Source: SAR202 cluster bacterium
GTDB lineage: Bacteria > Chloroflexota > Dehalococcoidia > Lucifugimonadales > UBA826
Direction of reading: 5' to 3'
Assembly: GCA_008373095.1 (NCBI GenBank)
Contig: RQOP01000031.1
Location: 1 to 58,954 of the forward strand
Length of the DNA: 58,954 bases
Shown: piece after piece, positions 26,302 through 34,433 of the stretch
Position numbering within the stretch: position 1 is the stretch's first letter
Layout: the number at the start of each line of letters is the position of its first letter
Notes under the pieces: generated by a model
The model's database searches: none
What the model saw: only the letters and a program-made list of their open reading frames with translations
What the model was told of the DNA's origin: nothing
Program-made: the position numbers and the translations under genes

Positions 26302-27279
26302 ATGATTCTAATGGTAAGTGTCCAAGATCTTTACGAAGCAAAGCAGGCTTTGAAAGGCGGGGCAGACATAGTAGATGTGAAAAAACTCCAAGAAGCCCTG
26401 GTCGGTTCTGCCCATCCAAACGTTGTAAAGCAAATCAGAGATGAAGTTCCTAGTGCTCACCACGCGAGTGTGACCCTCGGAGTTGTCCCAGACCAAATTG
26501 GTACCGTATCAATGGCTGTATATGCTGCCGGAACTCTAGATGCCACTTCAGTTAAAGTAGGGTTTATGGTCAGTGAATACAGTGTCGCCTTGGAAACATT
26601 ATTGGCAGCTAAAGAAGCACTAGCAGGAACACAGACCAAGTTAATTGGATCACTTTTTGCAGACAACTTACTGTATGACGGAGGCATTGACCCAGACTTG
26701 ATGGTAAAACTTGCAAAAGAAGGACAATGTGACGGATTTTTGATTGACACTCTAGTAAAAGATGGACGCAACCTTTTTGACTTCGTGCCAGAAGAACGTC
26801 TAAAGGAAATGGTTCTCGAAGGTAAGGAACTTGGTATGAGTACTGCCCTTTCCGGCCACCTTAAGATGAGTGATCTAGACGAGCTCTCAAGGGTGAACCC
26901 TGATATAGTCGGAGTCCGAGGTGCTGTTTGCCAAAAAGGTGACCGCGACTCCAGAGTTCACTGGGAATCAGTCGCTGATTTCAAAAAGCAACTGGACTTA
27001 CGCCAAACGGGTGAGATAAATGTATATGGTGGAAATGGGGCGACGGAAAATAATGGATCGGATTGGATCATCATAGACGGCACGGGAAAGACTTGTGCAG
27101 GCATAATAGCTGCACTTAGTAAACAAATAAGCGAAGATACATCTTCATTTGTTGAAGTAATTATCCCCGACGTGCTTAACACCTATGACTTAATAGTCTG
27201 GGCAGAAAAAAACAGCCATGACATAGTGACCCAAAGAAAAGATTCCGAAGGTTCGCTGCGAATGTTGATTAAGCCCTAA
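26302..27279 (+). CDS. MfnB-like (5-formylfuran-3-yl)methyl phosphate synthase fused to TusA-like domain
   Basis: Residues 1-230 match MfnB, which condenses two glyceraldehyde-3-phosphates to make the furan of methanofuran. The lysine and aspartate positions are kept: D25 and K27 (DIVDVKK), K85 (SVKVGF), D149 and K153 (LIDTLVKDG), and the DIVGVRGAVC block. Residues about 254-325 form a second domain with the shape of TusA/SirA: IIIDGTGKTCAGI with C265 in place of the CPGP motif (CAG, no Pro), a helix, then DLIVWAEKNSHDIV. AAGGAAG lies about 7 nt before the ATG. It is likely the last gene of the operon, since a strong terminator follows. No other methanofuran genes are seen. Confidence 0.8.
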   Translation: MILMVSVQDLYEAKQALKGGADIVDVKKLQEALVGSAHPNVVKQIRDEVPSAHHASVTLGVVPDQIGTVSMAVYAAGTLDATSVKVGFMVSEYSVALETLLAAKEALAGTQTKLIGSLFADNLLYDGGIDPDLMVKLAKEGQCDGFLIDTLVKDGRNLFDFVPEERLKEMVLEGKELGMSTALSGHLKMSDLDELSRVNPDIVGVRGAVCQKGDRDSRVHWESVADFKKQLDLRQTGEINVYGGNGATENNGSDWIIIDGTGKTCAGIIAALSKQISEDTSSFVEVIIPDVLNTYDLIVWAEKNSHDIVTQRKDSEGSLRMLIKP

Positions 27280-27300
27280 AACTAGGGTTGACGCAAAAGG

Positions 27301-27337
27301 AAAAAAACACTCAGCAATATTTGTTGAGTGTTTTTTT
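27301..27337 (+). terminator. Strong rho-independent terminator
   Basis: AAAAAAACACTCA and TGAGTGTTTTTTT form a stem that continues through G-T and CAA/TTG to a 3-nt loop, nearly 17 bp in all, with a T-run on the right and an A-run on the left. It lies 22 nt after the MfnB-fusion stop and would also work on the minus strand. Confidence 0.92.
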
Positions 27338-27362
27338 ATTATGCTAGGATTGAAACATTGTT

Positions 27363-27635
27363 ATGGAATCAAATATTTATAACGTAGTCGGACTAATACG
27401 GGACATGGCATTCATTGTATGTCTTCCTTTGATTTGTGTTTTCTTAATTCTAACTATTAGAAAAATTAATCGATTACTAAATTCGTTAGCTAGAAATTCA
27501 GAAAACATGGAAAATATTACAGATACTATAACGGGCACATTTTCTGGAAATACAGGCTTTTTCGGTGGTTTCATAAAACTGCTCAGTTTAGTTGGTGGAA
27601 TTCCGAGAAAAAAACACGGAAAAGGAGACGACTAA
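27363..27635 (+). CDS. Small membrane protein, DUF948-like
   Basis: The 90-aa protein has one N-terminal membrane helix (residues about 15-36, MAFIVCLPLICVFLILTI) and then a helical region (RKINRLLNSLARNSENMENI) with a short glycine-rich tail. This architecture fits the DUF948-type small proteins often encoded beside YtxH. It overlaps the next gene by one base (TAATG), so the two are translated together. It starts 26 nt after the terminator and so begins its own transcript. No enzymatic role is expected. Confidence 0.6.
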   Translation: MESNIYNVVGLIRDMAFIVCLPLICVFLILTIRKINRLLNSLARNSENMENITDTITGTFSGNTGFFGGFIKLLSLVGGIPRKKHGKGDD

Positions 27636-27997
27636 TGTCTAAAGATAACGGCGGTGGGTTTTCAAGTGGTCTTATACTAGGAGCAATCATAGGGGCAGTT
27701 GCAGGAATACTTATGGCTCCTAAACCCGGTTCTGAAACAAGGTCAGAACTTATGGAGAAAAGTGACTATTGGAGGGAAAAGGCAGAACAACTTTCAGACT
27801 TGGTAGTAGACAGACTAGGTCCTACCTTGGAAGCCGTCCGAGAAAATGTTCCACCGACATTGGAAAATATGAAATCCCGAGTAGACCCACTTATTGAACA
27901 AGTCAACTCTAGATTTATTAACCCAGAGCCGCATTTACCAAATGAATCAGAATCAAACAATAGTACCAACATTGAAAACTCCGAGAAATCCACCTAG
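27635..27997 (+). CDS. YtxH-domain protein
   Basis: The 120-aa protein has the YtxH signature: a glycine-rich membrane segment near the N-terminus (SSGLILGAIIGAVAGILMAPKPGSETRSELMEKS) followed by an amphipathic helical region and an acidic Asn/Ser tail. YtxH proteins are small general-stress-associated membrane proteins whose biochemical role is not settled. The start overlaps the preceding membrane protein stop, so they form a bicistronic unit. It is convergent with pheA, with only 14 nt between the stops. Confidence 0.8.
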   Translation: MSKDNGGGFSSGLILGAIIGAVAGILMAPKPGSETRSELMEKSDYWREKAEQLSDLVVDRLGPTLEAVRENVPPTLENMKSRVDPLIEQVNSRFINPEPHLPNESESNNSTNIENSEKST

Positions 27998-28011
27998 TTT
28001 ATAAGGTGAAT

Positions 28012-28848
28012 TTATATTTCACATTTGGGATATGAACCGAATATTTTCAGCATAGACACCTTGCTTGCCAAAGCGTCCAATGCCTCTTTCACTTCTAGTG
28101 TTTTCCTATGCCCATCAATGTCGACGAGGAAAACATAACGACCTAAACGTCTTTTGTTGGGTCTAGACTCAATTTTCACGAGGTTAATATTTCGCGACGC
28201 GAACTCGGTCAAAGACTCACTAAGTATACCTGGACTATCGCCATCAAACTCAAAACAAAGGGACGTCTTATCGTCAGACGTCATTTCATGATCATTATTT
28301 GACAAAACTACGAATCTGGTTTCATTGTTAGGATTATCTTCCACATTTTTCTTAAGCACGGTGGCCCCATATAAATTAGCCGATCGCTCACTTGAAATTG
28401 CAGCTGCACCTCGGTTCGCAGACAACATCTCTTCGACAGCTTTAGCATTACTTAAAGAAGCTACTAAATCGGCCTGAGGCAGATTATTTAACAGAAATTG
28501 CCTGCATTGCCCCAGGGACTGTGGATGAGAGTACACAGTTGTCACACTGCTGAGATCAATTTCTTCATGGGCCATCAAGTAATGATTAATTGGTACTATT
28601 ACCTCGCCGCATATAGATAACAAAGAATCATGAATTAACAAATCCAAAGTGAAGGTAACCCCACCCTCTATACTATTTTCTATTGGAAGGACCCCCTGAA
28701 ATGATTCGCCATCCTCTACCGATTTTGCCACGGCCGGTATCGATTCAAGCGGCAAAAGCTCATCTACATTGTTCCACTGCTCAGCAGCTTGTTCGCTGTA
28801 GGTACCAGGAGGGCCTAGATAAGCTATTTTCTTCACCATTGAATTCAC
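28012..28848 (-). CDS. pheA: Prephenate dehydratase
   Basis: The 278-aa protein starts KKIAYLGPPGTYSEQAA, has the PDT region with the catalytic T-R-F motif (NNETRFVVLS), then an ACT domain (LTEFASRNINLVKIESRPNKRRLGRYVFLVDIDGH). The ESRP motif in the ACT domain binds phenylalanine for feedback inhibition. It converts prephenate to phenylpyruvate in phenylalanine synthesis. The start lies in a 4-nt overlap with the upstream NAD-domain gene; a second Met follows 3 codons later. It is the downstream end of the leftward potassium-regulator block, which is an unusual partner for an amino-acid gene. Confidence 0.94.
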   Translation of the reverse strand: MNSMVKKIAYLGPPGTYSEQAAEQWNNVDELLPLESIPAVAKSVEDGESFQGVLPIENSIEGGVTFTLDLLIHDSLLSICGEVIVPINHYLMAHEEIDLSSVTTVYSHPQSLGQCRQFLLNNLPQADLVASLSNAKAVEEMLSANRGAAAISSERSANLYGATVLKKNVEDNPNNETRFVVLSNNDHEMTSDDKTSLCFEFDGDSPGILSESLTEFASRNINLVKIESRPNKRRLGRYVFLVDIDGHRKTLEVKEALDALASKVSMLKIFGSYPKCEI

Positions 28849-29264
28849 AGGTCTTCCACTAGCATTGGGGCAACAAGACTTTGTATTTCTTCCGTAATTA
28901 GGTCAGCCAAATTCACAACTATATCTATCCCTAAAAGTCCAAGTAAATGAGCCTTATCCGGATCAGCACTGAGAGCTAAGGTCGTATCCACATTAAAATG
29001 GTGTTTAGCGATTTGGCAGGCCAACATATTGTCCTCATCAGAATTCAAAGTGGCAATTAAAAGATCAGCTCTCTGAGTGCCTGCTTTCTCTTGGCTTTCG
29101 ACTCCTGTTCCATCTCCCAGCACTACTATCGAACCAAACAAATTATCCACAAATCTCTGTTTTTCTGAATCGTTATCAATCATTGTTACTTCTGCCCCGG
29201 ATGCCATCAGCCACTCAGCTACTTTTATTCCTGTACTTCCACATCCTACAATTATCACGTACAA
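28845..29264 (-). CDS. Stand-alone TrkA-N (RCK N-domain) protein A
   Basis: The 139-aa protein has a complete RCK-N NAD-binding fold (MYVIIVGCGSTGIKVAEWL, TMIDNDSEKQ, VVLGDGTGVESQEKAGTQRADLLIATLNSDEDNMLACQIA) and stops before the usual C-domain. RCK-N domains bind NAD(H) or ATP and gate potassium transporters. As a half-protein it presumably acts together with the neighbouring half-protein at 29278. It overlaps pheA by 4 nt downstream and follows the other half by 13 nt. Confidence 0.85.
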   Translation of the reverse strand: MYVIIVGCGSTGIKVAEWLMASGAEVTMIDNDSEKQRFVDNLFGSIVVLGDGTGVESQEKAGTQRADLLIATLNSDEDNMLACQIAKHHFNVDTTLALSADPDKAHLLGLLGIDIVVNLADLITEEIQSLVAPMLVEDL

Positions 29265-29277
29265 AGTCCACCTCTCA

Positions 29278-29733
29278 TTAATCTAACCTCTCCCGAATGA
29301 CATTCATGAGAAGGGCATCAGGGTTAATAACTTTTATACCAAGTCCATCATAAAGTGAAATTAACTCTGAGTCGTTAACTAAGCAGATCACCTCCGGTAT
29401 GCGCATTAAATGGCGTGCCAATTGTCCACTCATAAGATTTACCGAAGGAATTTTAGTAGAAGCTATAAACAGATCTACATCCTGTACTCCTGCTTTCCTA
29501 AGAGAAGCTTCTTTGGTTCCGTCCCCAATTGATGTTACCACCCTAGAGTTTTCCACCAAGTTCGATGGCAGTACTGAAAATGAATCAGGATTCTTATCAA
29601 TTACTATGACTATGTTACCTGACAGAGACAACTCTACCGCTATCTGCGATCCGTATGAACCACAACCTATGACAGCTACTCTTTTTAGTCTCTGTATAGA
29701 AGGATTCGCCTTATCTTCCTGCGTTTGAGCCAT
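29278..29733 (-). CDS. Stand-alone TrkA-N (RCK N-domain) protein B
   Basis: The 151-aa protein has the RCK-N fold with a short charged N-terminal tail: VAVIGCGSYGSQIAVEL, IVIDKNPDSFSVL, SIGDGTKEASLRKAGVQDVDLFIAST. It lacks a C-domain. Like its partner 13 nt downstream it probably binds NAD(H) or ATP. The two together resemble the two-TrkA-N arrangement found fused in one chain in other TrkA proteins, so a split version is a fair reading. A UspA-like gene lies directly upstream. Confidence 0.85.
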   Translation of the reverse strand: MAQTQEDKANPSIQRLKRVAVIGCGSYGSQIAVELSLSGNIVIVIDKNPDSFSVLPSNLVENSRVVTSIGDGTKEASLRKAGVQDVDLFIASTKIPSVNLMSGQLARHLMRIPEVICLVNDSELISLYDGLGIKVINPDALLMNVIRERLD

Positions 29734-29746
29734 TTCCTAAAACCTA

Positions 29747-30151
29747 TTATTCCTTTGTAGAACACATGATTACATCGCATTTGGTATTGTCAGTCACGTA
29801 TTCACAAATGTTGTCGTACAAGTTATCAGAAATATTTTTGCTATGAGCTAAAATTATTGTATCGGCTCCAATGTTTTCTGACTGACTGAGGATAGCACTC
29901 CCTGAAAATCTTGCTTGTAGTATTTCTCCTTTTGATTTCACCTTAAACCTACTCATTACTTCTTCGATTTTGGATAAAGCTATCTCACCTTTCTCGGTTT
30001 CTGCAGGTACCTCCATGTCGATAGGAAGCTTCCTGTCCACTTCAATGACATAGAGTAAATTAACTTCAGATTTCATTTGTTTAGCTAATCGCGAAGCTGT
30101 TGTTGCCACATACTCATCAGCAGTGGAGCCAGTTATTATTGCAAGAATCAT
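29747..30151 (-). CDS. Universal stress protein (UspA) family
   Basis: The 134-aa protein has the UspA fold, with MILAIITGSTADEYVATTASRLAKQM at the start and the GSAILSQSENIGADTIILAHS region that corresponds to the ATP-binding motif, here without the full G-x2-G-x9-GS pattern. USPs linked to potassium transporters are seen in several bacteria and bind nucleotides. It sits 33 nt downstream of the full RCK gene and 13 nt upstream of RCK-N protein B. Whether it binds ATP is uncertain because the classic motif is incomplete. Confidence 0.75.
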   Translation of the reverse strand: MILAIITGSTADEYVATTASRLAKQMKSEVNLLYVIEVDRKLPIDMEVPAETEKGEIALSKIEEVMSRFKVKSKGEILQARFSGSAILSQSENIGADTIILAHSKNISDNLYDNICEYVTDNTKCDVIMCSTKE

Positions 30152-30184
30152 AGAAATTTCTCTTAACCGTAATTGGCAATCTAA

Positions 30185-30871
30185 CTAAGTCTGTTCCAGG
30201 AGATCATCGGTTGAATCATCCAAGGTCTCCAAGTCACTATCAAGTGCCGCAACGATTACAAAATCTCCTGAGTCTACCTTTGAGTTCACAGGGGGATTCA
30301 AAGTTACTTTTCTTCCTTTGCACAATGCCACAGCGGTGATACCGTAGCTATCTCTACTGTTAGTGAAACCAATTTCTTCGAGTGTGGTACCTGATAAATT
30401 TTCTGGAACCCTATACCTACTAACTCCATAATTATTTGTTATCTCTAAATATTCCTCGACGCTGGCATTAAATAAGCTATGCGCAAGCCTGGTTCCCATC
30501 TCTTCTTCAGGTTGGATAACTCTATCAACGCCGATCCGCCTCAAGGTGTTAGCATGCAAGGAATCTCTAGCACGAGCCACTATTGTATTCACACCGATAG
30601 TTTTGAGTAACACACAGGCCATGACACTATCTGCAATATTGGTTTCTATGGTGATAATTGCAACATCATAGTCTTGTATGCCTAAGTCTCTGAGTGCACT
30701 CTCATTCGTGCATTCCGCCGAAACAGCGTAGGTACATTGTCCTAGCACAGACTGAACTCTTTCCTCGTCCTTATCTATGGCTAGGACATCGTGCCCAAGA
30801 TTATAAAGGGTGCGGGTGGTACTCACGCCAAACCTCCCTAATCCTATCACTGCAACTTGTTTATTAGCCAT
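30185..30871 (-). CDS. Potassium uptake regulator, TrkA/KtrA RCK protein
   Basis: The 228-aa protein has a full RCK-N domain (QVAVIGLGRFGVSTTRTL, LAIDKDEERVQSV, ALRDLGIQDYDVAIITIETN) and an RCK-C domain in its last 80 residues (PENLSGTTLEEIGFTN ... VNSKVDSGDFVIVAAL). This matches KtrA/KtrC-type gating proteins that form rings under the KtrB or TrkH subunit. It is 30 nt downstream of the TrkH gene on the same strand, so it is the likely direct partner of that transporter. Regulation by ATP/ADP or NAD(H) is inferred from the family. Confidence 0.92.
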   Translation of the reverse strand: MANKQVAVIGLGRFGVSTTRTLYNLGHDVLAIDKDEERVQSVLGQCTYAVSAECTNESALRDLGIQDYDVAIITIETNIADSVMACVLLKTIGVNTIVARARDSLHANTLRRIGVDRVIQPEEEMGTRLAHSLFNASVEEYLEITNNYGVSRYRVPENLSGTTLEEIGFTNSRDSYGITAVALCKGRKVTLNPPVNSKVDSGDFVIVAALDSDLETLDDSTDDLLEQT

Positions 30872-30901
30872 GTAACTAACCTTTGCTGTCCATTTTATGC
30901 G

Positions 30902-32332
30902 CTAGCCAATTGTAACGGGTTCTGTAGCATATCGATATGGGCTAGCTTCCCTGTTGGGTACCATCCTAAGTCCAACTATAATCGGACCCACCCTGCCTAC
31001 GAACATAGTGATAATTACTATGACCCGCCCAAGACCATTTAATTCTGATGTCGCTCCAGTGCTTAAACCCACTGTACCAAAAGCTGAAAATGATTCAAAT
31101 GCCAAGTCGCGAACGAGTATATGGCTATTAGTCAAGGCTAGAAACAAGGTGCATAAGAAAACAAAAGCCAAGCAAATGAGCGTAACCGCATATGATCTCC
31201 GTACCGTAGACGGGGCAATTTCTCTGCCAAAAGCAGTGACATGAGCCCTCTCCCTAATCAAAGCCACAACACTAAGAATGATAATAAAAAAGGTTGTTAC
31301 CTTAATCCCACCAGCTACGGACCCGGTAGCTCCACCAATGAACATTAAAAGAGACATAAACACGTCTGTCGCGGGCCGAGTATAGCCATAATCAATGGTT
31401 GAAAAACCAGCGGTTCTACCACTTATCCCTTCAAAAATAGAAACACCTATCTGAGAATTTATAGGCAAATCACCAATAGTTTCAGAATTGTTGCTTTCAG
31501 CAAAAAAGAAAAAGAGAGCCCCTATAATTATCAAACTCACCGTCATCAAAAGAACTATTTTACTTACTAATGAAAAAGTCCTAAATGAATTTTTGGTGGC
31601 TAGATCAGCAACAACCCAAAAGCTTAAAGAACCAAGAATTATCAACCACCCGATCACACTTAAAATTACGTAATCTTCCCTGAAGGCATGTAGGCCATCC
31701 GCATGATTCAAAATAATAAACCCCGCATTATTAAAACCTGATACTGCATGGAAAATTGCTTGCCAAGCTGCCTCACCAGGAGATTCTAAAAATAGAAATC
31801 TGGCGAATAAAGCAAAGAAACCTAATATCTGGATTGCTATAGCAACCACAACAATTGTCACACTCAACCGCTGAATTCCACCCATATTTTGACTGCCCAA
31901 GGTCTCCCTGATAAGTAATCTCTGAGCCATCGAAACTCTCTGTCCTAAGACGGCCAATAGAAATGCAGCCAACGTCATAAATCCCAGGCCACCGACAAAC
32001 ATAAGCACCAATATGATCGCCTGCCCAGTGGACGTCCAATGTGTTCCTGTGTCTACCACCACTAGCCCAGTCACAGTAACCGCAGAGGTGGCTGTAAACA
32101 CTGACAGGACTGGATCACCCCATCCATCTCCATGGTGAGCGAATGGTGCAGAAAGAACAGCAGACCCAATTAATATCAATACTAGAAACACACCAACTAA
32201 AATAAGCGGAGATGAAAAGGTACGAGCATTCATACTTCTCTCGTCGACATTAAAAGTGACAGGAGATATTTCAGAACGCCTTGGCTTATTAACAAAAATG
32301 TTGCCGACGCGTTTATTGAACCTAGTATTCAT
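30902..32332 (-). CDS. TrkH/KtrB-type potassium transporter
   Basis: The 476-aa polytopic protein has the four-repeat TrkH/KtrB fold, with selectivity regions such as SAVTVTGLVVVDTGTHW, VSGFNNAGFIIL, ISGRTAGFSTIDYG and SAFGTVGLSTGATS. The glycine in each P-loop and the FVGRVGPI ending are typical. It moves K+ (with Na+ in some members) across the cytoplasmic membrane. It is the first gene of a leftward block with the RCK, UspA, two RCK-N genes and pheA. About 215 nt separate it from the divergent HPP gene. Confidence 0.94.
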   Translation of the reverse strand: MNTRFNKRVGNIFVNKPRRSEISPVTFNVDERSMNARTFSSPLILVGVFLVLILIGSAVLSAPFAHHGDGWGDPVLSVFTATSAVTVTGLVVVDTGTHWTSTGQAIILVLMFVGGLGFMTLAAFLLAVLGQRVSMAQRLLIRETLGSQNMGGIQRLSVTIVVVAIAIQILGFFALFARFLFLESPGEAAWQAIFHAVSGFNNAGFIILNHADGLHAFREDYVILSVIGWLIILGSLSFWVVADLATKNSFRTFSLVSKIVLLMTVSLIIIGALFFFFAESNNSETIGDLPINSQIGVSIFEGISGRTAGFSTIDYGYTRPATDVFMSLLMFIGGATGSVAGGIKVTTFFIIILSVVALIRERAHVTAFGREIAPSTVRRSYAVTLICLAFVFLCTLFLALTNSHILVRDLAFESFSAFGTVGLSTGATSELNGLGRVIVIITMFVGRVGPIIVGLRMVPNREASPYRYATEPVTIG

Positions 32333-32547
32333 TTAATTATTCTATGCGGGGTGTACGGTCGATAATGAAACTCTTGGTTGAGGTTGGAAACTAGCCTCTA
32401 ATTATACCAGTCAGTCACAACTTGGCTTCACAGGAAGCTAATTCTTTATAAGTTGCCGATAAATGTAGCTAAGTTTTGCTTGTTTAGAACTTCTAGGCAA
32501 TTTTATTCTTAATCGACATTTTTCAGAAATATCAGGAGTTAATAAAA

Positions 32548-33153
32548 TTGAGGGCACCTAAAAGCTTTCACCTACCACATCCTGATATTCATTTACCTCA
32601 TTTGCCTCACTTGCCGACACCTCATGGCTTTTTACCGCATTTTATAGACCAATATATTCATTCCCGATGGAATCATTATTTCTTGCAATGTTGTCTTGCT
32701 TCAGCATTCTTAATTCTCTTGCTTCTCATTGGGGACACTTTGAAGACGGCCATAGTAGTGGGAATAGCATCCTCGGCCTTTACAATATTTGTGGTACCCA
32801 ATAGTGTGGCAGCCACACCTCGGAAGGTTATCGGCGGTCACCTTTTGGCTGCCTTGGTGGGAACAATCATAGCCCTGCTACTGCAATCTCCACTCTTAGT
32901 GGAAATCGTTATAGAAAAGCGCTATCTCCTTGATATCGCAGCTGCTCTGTCTGTTGGCATCGGAATTTTTGTAATGGTAGTAACTAATACAGAGCATCCT
33001 CCTGCAGCTGGTACATCTCTCGGATTGGTAATCCAATGTTGTCAACCAAGTGCCGGTGTTGATTGGTCATCCATATCCTTTATATTGGTAAGTGCTCTTT
33101 TGCTGTCGGCTGTCCGAATTGTATTGCGTGACAGGATGGTTAACCTCCTATAA
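32548..33153 (+). CDS. HPP-family membrane protein with His/Pro-rich N-terminus
   Basis: The 201-aa protein starts at a TTG with AGGAG 11 nt upstream. It has four membrane segments and the HPP family marks: NSVAATPRKVIGGHLLAALVGT and EHPPAAGTSLGLVIQ. Some HPP proteins transport nitrite into chloroplasts or cyanobacteria; the substrate here is unknown. Residues about 8-31 before the first membrane segment are an unusual run of His-Leu-Pro repeats, which could bind metal or tune pH sensing. It is divergent from trkH and a single gene. Confidence 0.8.
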   Translation: MRAPKSFHLPHPDIHLPHLPHLPTPHGFLPHFIDQYIHSRWNHYFLQCCLASAFLILLLLIGDTLKTAIVVGIASSAFTIFVVPNSVAATPRKVIGGHLLAALVGTIIALLLQSPLLVEIVIEKRYLLDIAAALSVGIGIFVMVVTNTEHPPAAGTSLGLVIQCCQPSAGVDWSSISFILVSALLLSAVRIVLRDRMVNLL

Positions 33154-33283
33154 CCTAACAATTGGCTCCTCCTTTACAGCCCGTTTTCTCAGTATTTCAA
33201 GTGGTAAATATCACCGGAATCAGCGTAATATTTAAAGATAACTGTTCGCACATTACTTCTACTACGTTGGGTACACTGGATAC

Positions 33284-34426
33284 ATGAATTCAACATTAGA
33301 AAAGTCAATCAGCAGAATACATAGTTCAAAAACTATGTTGGTCATAGCTGTGTCTGGTGTAGGGTCACAATCGGTCAATTGGTTATTGAGTGTCTCTGGA
33401 GCATCTAAGACTCTTTTAGAGGCCGCTATCCCGTATTCTAACGAGTCTTTAAACCAATATATTGGAGAAGTACCCGAACAGTACGTTTCAAAATCAACTG
33501 CTCTTTTAATGGCGAAGTCTGCTTATTTCAAAGGTGTGAAATATCACAATGATTTTTCTGAAGTTCTCGGTGTATCTTGCACTGGAGCGATATCCACGAA
33601 CCGTGAGAGAAAGGGAGAAAATCAAGCCTTCATAGCGATCTGGAGCCCCAAGCTGAAATACGTACAACATGTATCAATTAATAAAGGGACAAGGACTAGA
33701 TCTGAAGAGGAAGAGCTTATTAGTACACTCATAATAAAGTCCGTAGAAGAAAAAACTTTGGGTACGAGTGGACTAGAGGTAGATTTAGCTGCATCTGAGT
33801 CTTCCAAAATTGATCAGACTGAATTCACCTCGGACTTAGATGCCTTAATCAACAGTCATATTAAGTCTATCTCAATAAGAGGTCCCAATTTGGTTGAATT
33901 AGATAAAGGATTCAACGGAGGCATTCTATCTGGCTCATTTAACCCCATACATCAAGGACACATAGCCTTAGCTGAACTCGCGTCAAAAATTTTGAATTCC
34001 CCGACTGTTTTTGAAATTTCGGTCACCAATGTAGATAAAGCTCCTTTAAATTCTGAAGAGGTAAGCCGCCGAATATCTCAATTTAATCAAAAAGAAACTG
34101 TGTTTCTTACCAGTGCCCCTTTGTTCTCTGAAAAATCTGAAATCTTCAAAAATTCTACTTTCATAATTGGAAATGACACCGCAGTAAGACTTATAGATCC
34201 AAAATACTATAAAAACAGTGTTGACAGAATGTGCGAATCCCTAACAAAAATACAAGATAATGGATGTGACTTCCTTGTTGCCGGGCGACTTCAAGACAGT
34301 CAATTCAAAACGGTATCAGATGTGCATATACCTCAAAGGTTTACATCTATGTTCACAGAAATACCGGAAGACCAATTTAGGATAGATTTATCTTCGACCG
34401 AATTACGCAAAAAAAGGACTGGATAA
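33284..34426 (+). CDS. CinA-C-like / nucleotidyltransferase fusion
   Basis: The 380-aa protein has two parts. Residues about 15-160 follow the CinA C-terminal amidase fold (SGVGSQSVNWLLSVSGASKTLLEA, LGVSCTGAISTNRERKGENQAFIA). Residues about 212-380 are an adenylyltransferase-type HIGH domain with GGILSGSFNPIHQGH (H223, H226), ending in a DLSSTELRKK motif. In other proteins these parts deamidate nicotinamide mononucleotide (PncC) and transfer nucleotides to mononucleotides (NadD-like), so a NAD-salvage role is reasonable but inferred. It opens a rightward operon, 7 nt before the UbiD-like gene. Confidence 0.8.
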   Translation: MNSTLEKSISRIHSSKTMLVIAVSGVGSQSVNWLLSVSGASKTLLEAAIPYSNESLNQYIGEVPEQYVSKSTALLMAKSAYFKGVKYHNDFSEVLGVSCTGAISTNRERKGENQAFIAIWSPKLKYVQHVSINKGTRTRSEEEELISTLIIKSVEEKTLGTSGLEVDLAASESSKIDQTEFTSDLDALINSHIKSISIRGPNLVELDKGFNGGILSGSFNPIHQGHIALAELASKILNSPTVFEISVTNVDKAPLNSEEVSRRISQFNQKETVFLTSAPLFSEKSEIFKNSTFIIGNDTAVRLIDPKYYKNSVDRMCESLTKIQDNGCDFLVAGRLQDSQFKTVSDVHIPQRFTSMFTEIPEDQFRIDLSSTELRKKRTG

Positions 34427-34433
34427 TAGCAAT

